A DNA stretch of 64,000 nt. Source: Gymnogyps californianus (Eukaryota; Chordata; Aves; Accipitriformes; Cathartidae). This document shows positions 36,385-47,600 of this stretch, one piece after another; the first letter of the stretch is position 1; every line of letters starts with the position of its first letter. Under the pieces are notes generated by a model. It made no database searches and was not told where the DNA came from. It saw nothing but the letters and a program-made list of their open reading frames with translations. The position numbers and the translations under genes were made by a program. The stretch covers positions 9,292,503 to 9,356,502 of the forward strand of contig NC_059473.1 of assembly GCF_018139145.2 (NCBI RefSeq), given 5' to 3'.

Positions 36385-38520
36385 CTGAGGAGTCAAGAGG
36401 GCAACTCCTCACAGAAACCATAAGAACGACTGATTTTAAAAAATTGTATAACAAACTATTCTGGAAATAATAATTACGTTTTCCCCAGAGCCATAAGCTT
36501 TGGGAGCTTAAAGTTTCTTCTGTCCTGTTTAAATAAAAAACTAGTCTCTGTCACAGGTTTCTAAGAGACAGTGCTCTGACAAGCATACTAAAGATTTCTG
36601 CTGAAGTCATCTGGGTTGGCAATGCAGCTCATTGCTTCGTTTTCTCATTTCATACCCAGCCAAGATGCCCAAAGTATAAAACACTCAAGTTAATTTTCTG
36701 AAGCACGTGGCATTGGCAGAACTTCAACAGAAGCGGTTTAGACAGACACTGAATGTTTTTGAAAAATCCCATTTTTCTGATGCAAGATGAAGTTTCACAT
36801 TAATGTGGATTGCTGCAGCTTAATAGGAATAAGTCCTACATCTAGAAGAGAGATAGCAGCAGTAATAACTGTATCATGGCTCTTACTCCATGTTGGCTTT
36901 GTAATAGCAGTAGTTTTTATCTTTTCAGTAAATGCAAAGAGTAATTCATGTTTGTCCAACACATTAGAAATTTCAAATGACATCTAGGTAAAGATAAGTG
37001 CTTTTCTCCCTTCAGTTAATTTAATGTTGCTACCTGCCTCTTCACACCACACTCACCGAGGGCTACACTGGCCCTTCCAACACAGGGCACATGCTGATAC
37101 ATGGATAGACACCACAGCCCATGAAAAATCCCACCAGTACCTCAGGGCTGAAGAGCCTTTTAAATGAGATGGCAATGAACAGATCCCATGTTTCACCATT
37201 CAGGCTGTGCCCCAGCTTTTCCTACCCATAGAAAACTGCATCTGATACGTGCATGGGATAAGTCCCCTTGGAAAACAAAGCAGAAAGTTTTGCAGAGGCC
37301 CCTTGGAAATCAAGGGGACCATGCACAGGCACAAGTTGTGGTACTTCTGCTCGTCAGAATCTTTTTAATAGATAGTTTTTTATTGGAAGATGTTGATTTA
37401 TTTTCAACAAAATTCATCACAGTGAAAGTTGGTTTTGAGGAATTTCTCATTTGAGCTTTAAGCTATGAAGCTGTAGAAACAGTTTCTCTTCATATTTCTG
37501 ATAAACGCTGCTTCCTTTCTGCTTTGAAATCACTTTTTGTTTAAAAGGAAAGTAAATGCTAGAAATGAGAGAGCAGAATTAAAGCAAAATGTTTCAAACC
37601 TAGTCAGATTTTTTTTAAATTTTCATTTTACGAAAATGCTCAGCACGGACTTTTCACCTCAATTAAAACATTATAAAAACAAGAAAAATGTTTCTCCCTA
37701 CTCTATTAAAAATGTGCAAAAGTACTTTTTTGAATATGAATTGAAGAATATCTAGTCTCCAAAGAAACAGATATCTGTCTTTTGATTTGTGTAAAAAAGT
37801 GATTAAAGCATTTAATGAAAAACATCCATTTGAAATGGAAAAGAAAGAACTTATTTAAAAGACTGGCTAAACCCCCCAGATATCAGCTATGAAGTGACAG
37901 TTTTGAAACCAAGTATTATGTTAGCTAGGAATAATTCCCACTTTTCAAAAAGCTGGTTTTATAAAGATTAGCTCAGCTACATTCACAGAGATGGCATGCC
38001 GCAGGCAGCTGCTCTAATAAGTCTGTGAATGATTTATTACCTTTCAGCGATCCTCAGAGAAACATGATTTGCAAGTGTTACACAGACTTTTCCCACTACT
38101 CTGGATGCAAAGGCTACTTCTATTCCTCTCTTCCCTGCTCCCCAGCTCGGGATGGGATGAGAAGTCGTTGCCTCCCTCACACAAGCACTTTCTGTATACA
38201 GCAGCTGAAGTACAGAGAAATTCCCCTCTGCAAAGCAAGGCCCAGGCTCAGGACTTGGATTTATTCCAGTGTTACCTGTTGCAAAATTTGGCTAAGACGC
38301 CCTTGATCCTGGACAGCTTTGGTTCCTGACACCAGCCCGTTTGAGTTCCTGGGGCCGCAAGTCATGAATTAATACTGCACACCCAGCAGAAGACGAGATC
38401 TCACTACTTGTGCACTTTATTCAATGACTCTAATGTGACTCAAGCCTTGCCATGCCCGGCGAGACCCCTATCACTCGCACGCTTATTTAGCATGGCTGCG
38501 CGAACCAAAGCAGCTCACCT
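36385..38520. other. unique noncoding sequence, no gene seen
   Basis: Short frames only (up to 93 codons), AT-rich. An acceptor-like CCTTTCAG near 38042-38048 has no matching donor downstream that I trust. No mobile element is recognised. Confidence 0.5.
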
Positions 38521-38583
38521 AAAAAAACCCAAAAACCTAAAACATAAACAAAATTAAAAAGTGAAAAGAAAAAGCAAAACAAA
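38521..38583. repeat. A-rich low-complexity stretch
   Basis: About 63 bases made almost entirely of A with scattered C, G and T. It is simple low-complexity sequence without a clear repeating unit. Confidence 0.8.
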
Positions 38584-39865
38584 CCTGTTTGAAATAACCT
38601 GACTGGTTAATTCCTCTATGCAGCATTGCACCATTGCAGACCTGAGGATGTTCCCAGGTTGGTGTATCCATACAGGCTGTGACTTAGCTATCCATATATC
38701 ACACAGGCATGCAAAAATAACCACACTGCAACATTAGCACCCCCTCTAGCCTCAAAACGCTGGTGTCTGCTGAAGACCAGCTAAGAGCTAGAGGCAGGAC
38801 TTCGGGCACAAAAAGTTTTCAGCCAGTTCTGACAGAGATTCTTCGCACGCTGACTCCTTTAGTGCTTAATGATGGATTTATCTTATGCTTTTACCCAGCA
38901 GGGAATGTACGGTTGCAGTAAAGTGGGCGAGGTAAAATACTCCCTGATTTTTGTGGCTGGTTTAATGCTGGGCTAACTTATCTTCTTGATTTTTCATGAA
39001 AAACATAGGCATGTTTCATATTAGGCAGAGTCTGCTGTTCAGAGTGTCTCAGTCCAGCTCTGCCAGGATATTCAGGGCACCCTACAGTGGGAACCTGTTT
39101 GGATATACCCTTGATGATTAAGGAGCTCAGATCTCCTGGTCAAAAACAGCAGCACATCCTGAATCCTACTGATTGTCAGTGTGTTCTGGGGCTTTTAAAT
39201 GGCTTTGCTATTTTTTAAAATCAATGGCATTAAGTGCCTGAGGAACCTGCATGCTTTGGAAAAAACCAAAATAAATATGAAGGATTTACGCTAGAGCCAT
39301 ACACAGATGCCCAGGCATTGGCAAAGGCATTTCACAGATGAATGGAAGTGAAGCCAAACAATTCTGAAGGACTGTCTCGTAGTCCCCGTTTTTTTAACGC
39401 CCTGAGGGATGGACAGGTAAGTGCACTTTGCTACTTCTTGTTTCTAAACAAAAAGACCTGTGACCATGCACCCATGTTAGCAGAAGGGATATGTGAACTC
39501 TGAGGAGTGCAGATAGATGTGCATTTGCTCTACTCACACTTCTAAAACAGGTAGGCACGAGCAGCCCTGGCTGGCGAGCTGTGTGACTGCAGTATCGCTG
39601 TGCCACTCAGAGGTAAAACACATTTGCTTGGGCACAGCGCCATACCAACCCAATTATTTAGCTTCTGGACTGAAATGGTTCATATCAATGCAAGATCAGA
39701 GCCTGGACTGAGAAAACATTTGACTGCCCGCATGTTCCCACTGAGGCACAGCCTGCTCATTACCTGCTCCGTGCCAGACATGATCGGGAAGGAAGAATTG
39801 CTTAGTGCAATGGATACATTGCTTTTGCAAACTTGGGTTTTTTGCCAGCTTTCAGCCCTTAAAAC
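38584..39865. other. unique noncoding sequence with one consensus splice donor
   Basis: An exact CAG, GTAAGT donor lies at 39414-39422. An ATG at 39342 opens a 25-codon frame that runs exactly into the donor, but a stop codon sits directly before that ATG and no downstream exon was found. The remaining frames are short and unrecognised. Confidence 0.4.
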
Positions 39866-40124
39866 ACTGTTGTGCCGGTTTTGGCTGGGCTAGAGTTCAT
39901 TTTCTTCATAATAGCTAGTACAGGGCTATGTTTTGGATTTGTGCTGGAAACAGTGTTGGTAATACAAGGATGTTTTAGTTACTGCTGAGCAGTGCTTACA
40001 CAGAGTCAAGGCCTTTTCTGCTTCTCCTATCACCCCACCAGCGAGTAGGCTGGGGGTGCACAAGAAGCTGGGAGGGGACACAGCCAGGACAGCTGACCCA
40101 GCTGAAGGGTTATTCCACACCATA

Positions 40125-40147
40125 TGATGTCATGCTTAGCATATAAA
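40125..40147 (+). promoter_or_regulatory. LTR promoter: CRE-like site and TATA box
   Basis: TGATGTCA (40125-40132), one base from the cyclic-AMP response element consensus, lies just upstream of ATATAAA (40141-40147). This is the expected core promoter of the LTR's U3 region. Whether it is active today cannot be judged. Confidence 0.6.
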
Positions 40148-40331
40148 GCTGGGGGAAGAGGAAGGAAGGGAGGGGGACGCTCGGAGTTATGGCGGTTGTC
40201 TTCTCAAGTAACTGCTACCTGTGATGGAGCCCTGCTTTCCTGGAGATGGCTGAACACCTGCCTGCCGATGGGAAGTGGTGAATGAATTCCTTGTTTTGCT
40301 TTGCTTGCGTGGGTGGCTTTTTGCTTTACCT

Positions 40332-40337
40332 ATTAAA
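40332..40337 (+). terminator. LTR poly(A) signal ATTAAA
   Basis: ATTAAA lies about 190 bases after the TATA box and is followed by a T-rich stretch, as expected for the R/U5 part of the LTR. The same hexamer is conserved in the second copy. Confidence 0.6.
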
Positions 40338-41589
40338 CTGTCTTTATCTCAACCCACAAGTTCTCACTTTTACTCTTCTGATTCTCCCCCCTATCCCACT
40401 GGGTAGGGGGAGTAAGCAAGCAGCTGTGTGGTGCTTAGTTCTCGGCTGGGGTTAAACCATGACAACTGTCTAAATCCACATCACCACAAACCAGGGCAGA
40501 GAAGCAGAGAGAGAAGCATTCCTGGGCTATATAGCTTTGATGTAGCTCCAGGAATTTGGAGTCTCCATCTGCAGTTCACGGAAAGTATAGGGCTAGCAGT
40601 GGTCCATAAGAAATGCTAACTGTAGGGATGCATCCGAAAACACGCCTCCTTCCGCAGAGCTTTGGCGCCTAACTCGAGCACTCTGATCTCCATAGGATGG
40701 AGAACCCCCAAACCCTGCCCTGAGGGAGTCACGGCACTGGAGTTAGGAATTTTGGCACAGACCTGACACTTTCCTTTCTGGCAAAGGGCTTTCAGTTCTG
40801 CTGATGGAAAAAGATATATTTCACCTAGGCAGAGGTTGAAATTTAAAAGGTATTTTAGCAGCCAGCAGTCACAAGTGCAAGACATTTTCTGACCTTTCCA
40901 TTCCCAAGTACCCATTTATTATAATGTCACACAATCTGTTCTGTCTGACTAATATCATGGTGCTCCTGCCTTCTGGGACATTAGGGCCTGCTCCATCCAC
41001 ACAGTTTAATGTGTAATCAGAGAATTAAAGGACATAAATGGCTTCTTTAGAGTCCATTTACCATTTCATGTATCCACTAAGAGTCACGAACTGTTCATTG
41101 ATGGAAACCAAGAGTACCATCTCCCCAGTGCTACCATTACAAAGAAGTACTCAACACACTGATACCAACAACAGATAAATATGTCTCTCTAAAACAATTT
41201 TAGAAACCAAGGTCAGTTTGTGCTGAGCAGAGGATACTACATCTATTCAGCAGACAAATACTTATGTTATTCTTTCCCTGATCCTCTGCAACTAGATATC
41301 AAGCAGGACTGGTGTGTCTGCTGCTGGGGTAGGTAAGTGAAAAATATCAACTCTAAATACTCCCAATATTTTGGAAGGTACCATAAAGGAAAACCATGAA
41401 AGGATTTTACACATCTAGTAAGTAAATAGTCCTCATGTGCTTACAAGTCAGGAAAATATTTTTAAAATGAAAAGATTAAGTGTATTAAAAAATTGAAGTT
41501 AGTGATTTCCTAAAAGAGGATGAAACCCAAGACCACAGAATGCACTATATTATTTCCACAGTCACATAAGACTGCTCCTCCCAGCAATG

Positions 41590-41624
41590 CTCAAGGCTTT
41601 TTGCACTCAAGGCTTTTTGTTGCA
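41590..41624. repeat. 16-bp tandem duplication
   Basis: CTCAAGGCTTTTTGCA (41590-41605) is followed at once by CTCAAGGCTTTTTG with a two-base insertion before GCA. It is a recent-looking slippage duplication without visible function. Confidence 0.85.
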
Positions 41625-43893
41625 TGAGAAGATCAGTGGAAAGAGTATGGCAATGGCATTTCTTTGGTGAGAGAGATTGAGGACACTATGCAGGAGAGAG
41701 AGAGACACATGGCCCTTATTTCAAGAGCTCTGTGCCAACACACACTCAGGCCTACGTGATTTGCCAGACCGGACTGAAGTTAAATTGGACCTGATTAACA
41801 CTTGCTGGCCCTGCTAGGTACCTTTCACAGAGATACAGAGATGTTCAGCAGTCTTTGCTGCTAAAGCAAAGCAGTTTTGTTTGTTCTAGGCCATCTTAAC
41901 AAGGTTGACAGAAGGAGGATTGCAGAGTCCAGGGACACCACCCTGAGGAACTGAGGAAGGCAGCAGAGAGCCCTTAAGCCTATTCAGGCTAAAATGCCTT
42001 CAACATTCATTATCAATACTATAATTTCATTAGATATTATTTTTGTATGTTATCGTTAGTCATAGTACTGTAGTTATAATATAATTACTATTAATGTTTC
42101 TCTTTCTTACTCAGCATAAGAAACTCCAGCAAACAATCCACACATTCCAGCCTCAAAAAAAATCCCTTTTATCCCTCCTTTTAATCATTGTAATCCGGGT
42201 CCTAGATAACTTCTATCTACAAACATTTTTACACCGAAATCCCCTTTGATCAAGTCTGTTAGATCTTAAGTTTCCCCCTTTGCAGTTTTGCAAAGTTCTA
42301 ATACTACAAGAGGGTTGGCAGAGAAAGACCAAAGGAAGCAAATGTTGGGGTGGGTGCCCAGACACACAGCTTCACCTCTACCCAGGCCTTTTCAACTGCT
42401 TTAAGACCCAGCGCATTCAGGCAGAAAACCCTCTCACTCACACAACTGCAAGCACAAAAACCTGTGGCAAGGCTGGGTAAGACCGGTAAAGCTCATTATT
42501 TTGTACTAATCTACAGTAAGATCAAGTGCATTTTCTTGCATAGGAGAGAAAACATCAAGATCCCGAATTGGCACAGAAAAATGGGTGAAAGTTTCTGATT
42601 TGTTAGAAAGCAAAGTTAAGGAAGGTGCACCTTGCCAGAAAACTGGAGTTATTGATTTTGCCTCCAGTCGCAGTGACAGTGGTTAAAAGCTTTCCTGGTC
42701 TGTCGGAAAAGAGGTTGTAATTTTAAAAAAATTCATTCTAATGTTCCGTCTTAAAGCACTGTGTGCTACAGCCAAATGACAGAAGAGCCTTTGGGTATTA
42801 AATAGACCAAGTGGTTTTAAAGGTGGCATTTTTTGACAGCCTGCATGTCACAATTTCTGCCTTTTGTATTTGAGTGGCACCTAGGAGTAGATTGAAGATG
42901 AAAATATTTTAGTTTTAAAATAACCTAATTAGCCTTTACAGTTCCCTAGGAAAAGCATCATCCTCCTTAGAAATGAAAGAGATAAATACCATACATGTAT
43001 TTCTGAGGGAAAAAGTTTACCTTGTGCTCGGTAAACACTAAATACAACATTGAAGCTTCCAGCAGACCTATTTCATACATGTCAATTCACAATCACTTAA
43101 AACTACACAGAGAAAAGAGTTGAGAAGATTTGCCAGGGAGGTATCTCGACATTTGCTGCTCAACTGCTCTGCAGCAGAAAGACAGCAGCTGAGAATGGAC
43201 CTTTTCACAAAGCAAGCAACCTGCCTTCTTTAGGGTCAACCAACTCAAAGGGTACCTGCAAAAGGTTCTTCATCTTTACTGACAAGGACTACTATGGGAT
43301 GACATAAAATTTTGGCTGAAATGCCCAGCCTAGGACAGCCTGCTTAGGATTGGGCATCTAATCGACAGACGTATAAGTTTAAGGGAGACCACTTTCACCA
43401 ACAACACACGAGGTGCAGGCAAGAAAAGGAGAGCAGACCAGGCCTGACCAGCAGCACCCAAGGGACCAGCAGGATGGAAGTCCTGCTGGCAGGGCCTCCA
43501 GGACATAGCTAGGATACGAGCAGGACACCTGAAGGCACCTCATGTGGGCTGCAGGGAGGCACTCAGCACACATCGGTCCCAGCAAGCCAATGTTTGGGGG
43601 AAAACTATCAGAACGAAGTAAACTCAGTCTTTCTGGCTACATCATAAAACCACTCCCAGAAGTACTAAAGCTTTAATTGAATTGCTGTTTTCAGTCATTC
43701 GAATTTAAAGACTAATCTCTTTTCTGGGAATATTGGGGTTTTTTAACAACCTTAGTATATCAGAGCAGCATACTTTATATAATTAAACCAATCTCGCAGC
43801 AATTTCCAGACTGACTGCACAGTCCCTGGGCAGTCCACGCCTTACTCGATATCTCCTCTTTGGTTAGCCTGCACTTGGTGATGGCAGGAGGAA

Positions 43894-43916
43894 CTCTCTT
43901 CTCTCAGAGAAGAGAG
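43894..43916. repeat. 23-bp palindrome with one central base
   Basis: CTCTCTTCTCT (43894-43904) and AGAGAAGAGAG (43906-43916) are exact reverse complements around a single C. One arm is all pyrimidine and the other all purine. It lies 100 bases before the second solo LTR. Such sites can extrude short cruciforms; no regulatory role is evident. Confidence 0.85.
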
Positions 43917-44278
43917 AAAAAGGTGAAATGCATCCTTTCCTGACTACCTGGCCCCTCTTGGCAAATCTCATTCTCTCATTTGAGATGCATGAGTACGGTT
44001 TACTAAAAAACAGGCTGTCCTGGTTTCAGCTGGGATGAGTTAATTTTCTTCTTAGTAGCTGGTACAGTGCTGTGTTTTGCATTTAGTGTGAGAATGATGT
44101 TGATAACACACTGATGTTTTAATTGCTGCTAAGTAGCGCTTATCCTAAGTTAAGGGTTTTTCAGTTTCCCATGCTCTGCCAGCAAGCAGGTGCACAAGAA
44201 GCTGGGAGGGAGCAGAGCCGGGGCAGCTGACCCGAACTAGCCAAAGGGATATTCCATACCATAGAACATCATGCCCAG

Positions 44279-44286
44279 TATATAAA
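44279..44286 (+). promoter_or_regulatory. LTR TATA box
   Basis: TATATAAA lies in the same place relative to the LTR start as in copy 1 and is followed by a G run that is expanded compared with copy 1. The CRE-like site of copy 1 is degraded here. Confidence 0.6.
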
Positions 44287-44484
44287 CGGGGGGGGGGGGG
44301 GCGGGGAGTTGGCCAGGAGGGGCAGATCACTGCTCAGGCATTGGTCAGCAGGTGGTGAGCAACTGCATTGTGCATCACTGGGTTGTTTTTTTTTTACCCC
44401 CCCCTTTTTTGTTATATTCCTTTTCATTACAATTATTATTACTATATTTCATTATTATTGTTAGTATTATATTTTACTTTAGTT

Positions 44485-44490
44485 ATTAAA
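44485..44490 (+). terminator. LTR poly(A) signal ATTAAA
   Basis: ATTAAA is preceded by the AT-rich repeat-like stretch and followed by the conserved AACCCACAAGTTTTACC-type segment, matching the position of the signal in copy 1. Confidence 0.6.
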
Positions 44491-44622
44491 CCGTTCTTAT
44501 TTGAACCCACAAGTTTTACCTTCTTTCCCAATTCTCCTCCCTATCCCACTGGGAGCAGGGGGCAGTGAGGGAGTGGCTGGGTGGTGCTTAGCTGCTGGCT
44601 GGCATTAAACCACGACACAGGC

Positions 44623-47600
44623 ACAAACGGCAATTGCATGCAAGTGAGATAGCCCACTGCTTCTATGACTTGCACAGCACAGTTGGAATAAATCAAAACA
44701 ACTGCCTTGAAATTAATTGGAAGTATATCTGTGTACACACTAACAAGGGATCCGGTCCCCCTGACTTAAACAGACTTCAGTTTATTTCCCTTACTTCTCA
44801 AATTCAGAGAGACGATTTAAATCAAATACTACACTTTAAATCATGTCCCTTCTTGAAACTAAAGATGACAAATCCCTAGCTGTTATTTACCTCCCAATTC
44901 CTTTGCAGATACTGCAGCCCTCATTATTCAAGCATAATCGCAAGAGGAAAAACAAATGTTCTTCATGTAATTATATTTCAAATGCTTTACTTTCATTACA
45001 GTGAACTGTAATGCTTACATTTCATTACATCTCTGGTATCTTCCTCCCACTCTTACACACCCTCTTATTTCGTTGCTCTTCAATGGCTGCTGCCTATGTC
45101 ACAAGCCTTTCCAGCTAGGGAGCCACTAATACTGCAAATATCATTATACTGCCATTACTCTAACACCCAGTAAGGTGCCCGAGTAGCTGAAGTTATTTCT
45201 TCCAAACTATAACCTCTTTAACTTACTGACCATGAACTTGAAGTGACACTTGCTATTGTGCTGCTTGCTCATTTCTCCCAAGAAGGCCATCACAATCTTT
45301 TTTAAACTTTTTTCCCCCTATGAAGTGTTGTCAGAGGCTTTTTTTCTTCTCTTCTGACTATTCCACTGCTCCTTTTTTTCCTCTCCTAGTCATTCATTGG
45401 TACATTTAACCATCAAGATTACCATCAAGATCATTAGATGAAGGGAAGGTCAGATCAGTGGTGAATGGACAGTGAGAGCACAGCAATCTGATGTCAGTCA
45501 CTGCCCTATCACAAGGTACCACAGAAAGTCACTACAACTCACCTGTAAGTCTTCCATAAAATGAGGGAATAGTGTTCTATCCTCCAGCCTCAGAAGTATT
45601 CTGAGACTCCCCCACAAGGCACTGAAGCAGTACCTTAAAAGAGTTTCAGTTCTATGATTTTTTTTTTTAAAAAACAATTTATCAGAAGAAAACTCCCAAA
45701 CATTACCATGGAGAGAAAATCAGGGTAATCAGGATTATAAGGATCCTAATAATCAGGATCAAAGTATCTATACTTCCTTTTTTTTTTTTTCCCAGAGAGT
45801 ATTTATGTTCTTGTCCTGAGCTTTTGTGGGTATCTTCCAACATGGTACTGACAGAGGACAACATGGCGTTCACCACAAGCACAGTGTGACTAGGGCAGCC
45901 TCCCAGAACTGAGTGACATTTGGTTTATGCAGAAACTTGTAAAAGGAAATTGTTCAAACAGTACTGAGGATATATAAATAAACAGAACAAAGAATGGGAA
46001 CAAAGGCGACTATTAAGATTTTGAGGTGCTGATACTGCAACACTAAAGTGGCTTGTGATTTCAAAGCACCTGAAGCCAGAGTAACATATCAAACTAGGCA
46101 TTGGTTTGAAGAAGATTAGAACAGTATTCATGTAGGAGCAAGTCTCCTGCCTGCTTTAGTGCACTATGGATTCTGGGGGAATTGCACTGGCTTCACTCTG
46201 AAAATCTAGTTGTCAGTTTGTTTAAGTAAACATGCACTCAGTCCAAACAATAATGTTTTCTTCCCAAAGTGGCTAAGCATCATCACAAAGTAGATTAATT
46301 ACAGAGTCAGCCGTTTTCCTGATCGTCGATAAAACTCCAAAGTTGAGAGGACAGTCAGCAGTTAAAGCACTGCGGTATGTTTGTGTGTGTGAAATCAGGG
46401 AGTATAGAAACGATGTCTCCGAAATCAGGAGGATTGTTTTGATTTTTGTTGAAGGATCATCATGCTGAGAAGGATTTGCATAGCTCCCCACGAGCAGCTC
46501 TGATGTGCTGGTTTTCCCGGCTGGAGTCAGCTCATTACATCCATAACTGAGAGAATGTCACTGATTTCCTTTCTTCAAAACAAAGGATTAACAAATGTGA
46601 AAGAAGTGAGCTGAAATACCCTCTGAAAGATGACAAAAAGCAAGGCAAAGTCTACAGAAATCATTGTTCTGTACGTACTTTTCTTTAAAACTGTGTATAC
46701 TCGTAAAACATTGTGGCCAGCTGTTGTTCTTACACATAAAGTGGTTATCACTGTTATGATCAAAATGATAACGAGCTACCCAATGGCAACACAAAGCTCA
46801 AAATACTGTCTTCTAAAGCATACAAAAGAAAGAATTGAATAAATATTTCTCTATTGCTTTAAAAATGACATTTTATACGAATAGATAAAAATAATTGTAA
46901 ACTGGTCTGTATCTTGTCCATGCAAAATGCTGGATCAATTTTGAGAATGCAGAGGTTTAGAGATTTTAATTCATCAAAAATATTAACAGAGGTATTTTGA
47001 TGCAACCATCAGAAGTGGAACCATGTTTAATATCAGCATGAAAGAGTCTTCAGAAAATAAAGAGATTAAATGCATAAAATTACTAGGAAAAAAGTGAAGA
47101 ACAGTTATTGCCTGAACTTGGCAGCCTGGTACTACTTCACTATCTGTATCTGCTATATTGAGTGTTGAATGTTTAAGTCATTAAGTTCAAGACAAAAAGA
47201 TGAATTCAACTCCTTTACAAGTATCTCAGTCAAACGTGCTTTACTCTGTCAGAACAGGTACATGGGAAATTACAAAAACAACGCTGCTGGGATTTAGGTT
47301 TCTGGGGTTCTTTTTGTCTGGGGAGGTGATCAGTGGTTAACATTCCGCATTCTTTTGAAATTAAATTTATCTCTGTATACGTGAAAAAACACTTTGCAAT
47401 TTGAGTGCGAGAACCCAGGTTTAACCTAGCAGTAGGCAATCTGCCACAGCACAAAGTAGGAGAGTGGTAACTGGGGAAAAGCATTGACAGGATAATAAGA
47501 AAATAACTACACTACTTGAAAGCTATTTTCACTGAAAGTAAAGGCTGACTCTAACCATACACAGAAGCACTTTCTACAGACACTGACAGGTTCATCTAAC

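Larger units (their letters stand above)
39871..40464 (+). mobile_element. solo LTR of an ERVL-like endogenous retrovirus (copy 1)
   Basis: This 594-bp element begins TGTGCCGG and ends CATGACA, the TG...CA ends of a retroviral LTR. It is flanked by the perfect 5-bp target duplication ACTGT (39866-39870 and 40465-40469). Inside are a TATA box (40141-40147), a CRE-like site just upstream, and an ATTAAA poly(A) signal (40332-40337), in normal LTR order for the plus strand. No primer-binding site or internal retroviral genes follow, so it is a solo LTR left by recombination between two LTRs. It shares long blocks with the copy at 44016-44617, including GTGCACAAGAAGCTGGGAG and the TATCCCACTGGG segment near the end. 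The 5-bp duplication suits class III (ERVL) elements; the family name is from memory. Confidence 0.9.
40470..44010. other. unique sequence between the two solo LTRs
   Basis: This 3.5-kb stretch is not retroviral interior. It lies outside both target duplications and has no gag-, pol- or env-like frame, primer-binding site or polypurine tract. It contains a 16-bp tandem duplication (41590-41624), a GC-richer patch at about 43400-43600 and an 11-bp-arm palindrome (43894-43916). No gene is recognised. Confidence 0.65.
44016..44617 (+). mobile_element. solo LTR of an ERVL-like endogenous retrovirus (copy 2)
   Basis: This 602-bp element begins TGTCCTGG and ends CACGACA, and is flanked by the perfect 5-bp target duplication CAGGC (44011-44015 and 44618-44622). 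It has a TATA box (44279-44286) followed by a 14-base G run (44288-44301), an AT-rich (ATT)n-like region (about 44420-44475) and an ATTAAA signal (44485-44490). It lies in the same orientation as the copy at 39871-40464 and is clearly related to it. From memory it looks closer than copy 1 to the usual family sequence. Its own target duplication shows that it inserted independently. No internal viral genes are attached. Confidence 0.92.

Noticed and set aside
39338..39416. Coding exon ending at the consensus donor CAG/GTAAGT
   Set aside because: With the nearest acceptor all three frames contain stops. Only a first-exon model starting at 39342 stays open, with a mediocre start context and no partner exon.
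39871..44617. One full-length provirus bounded by the two LTRs
   Set aside because: Each LTR has its own perfect and different 5-bp target duplication, and the sequence between shows no viral genes, primer-binding site or polypurine tract.
45648..45658. CR1 tail suggested by TTCTATGATTT
   Set aside because: The match is too short and is followed by a T run, with no other CR1 similarity.
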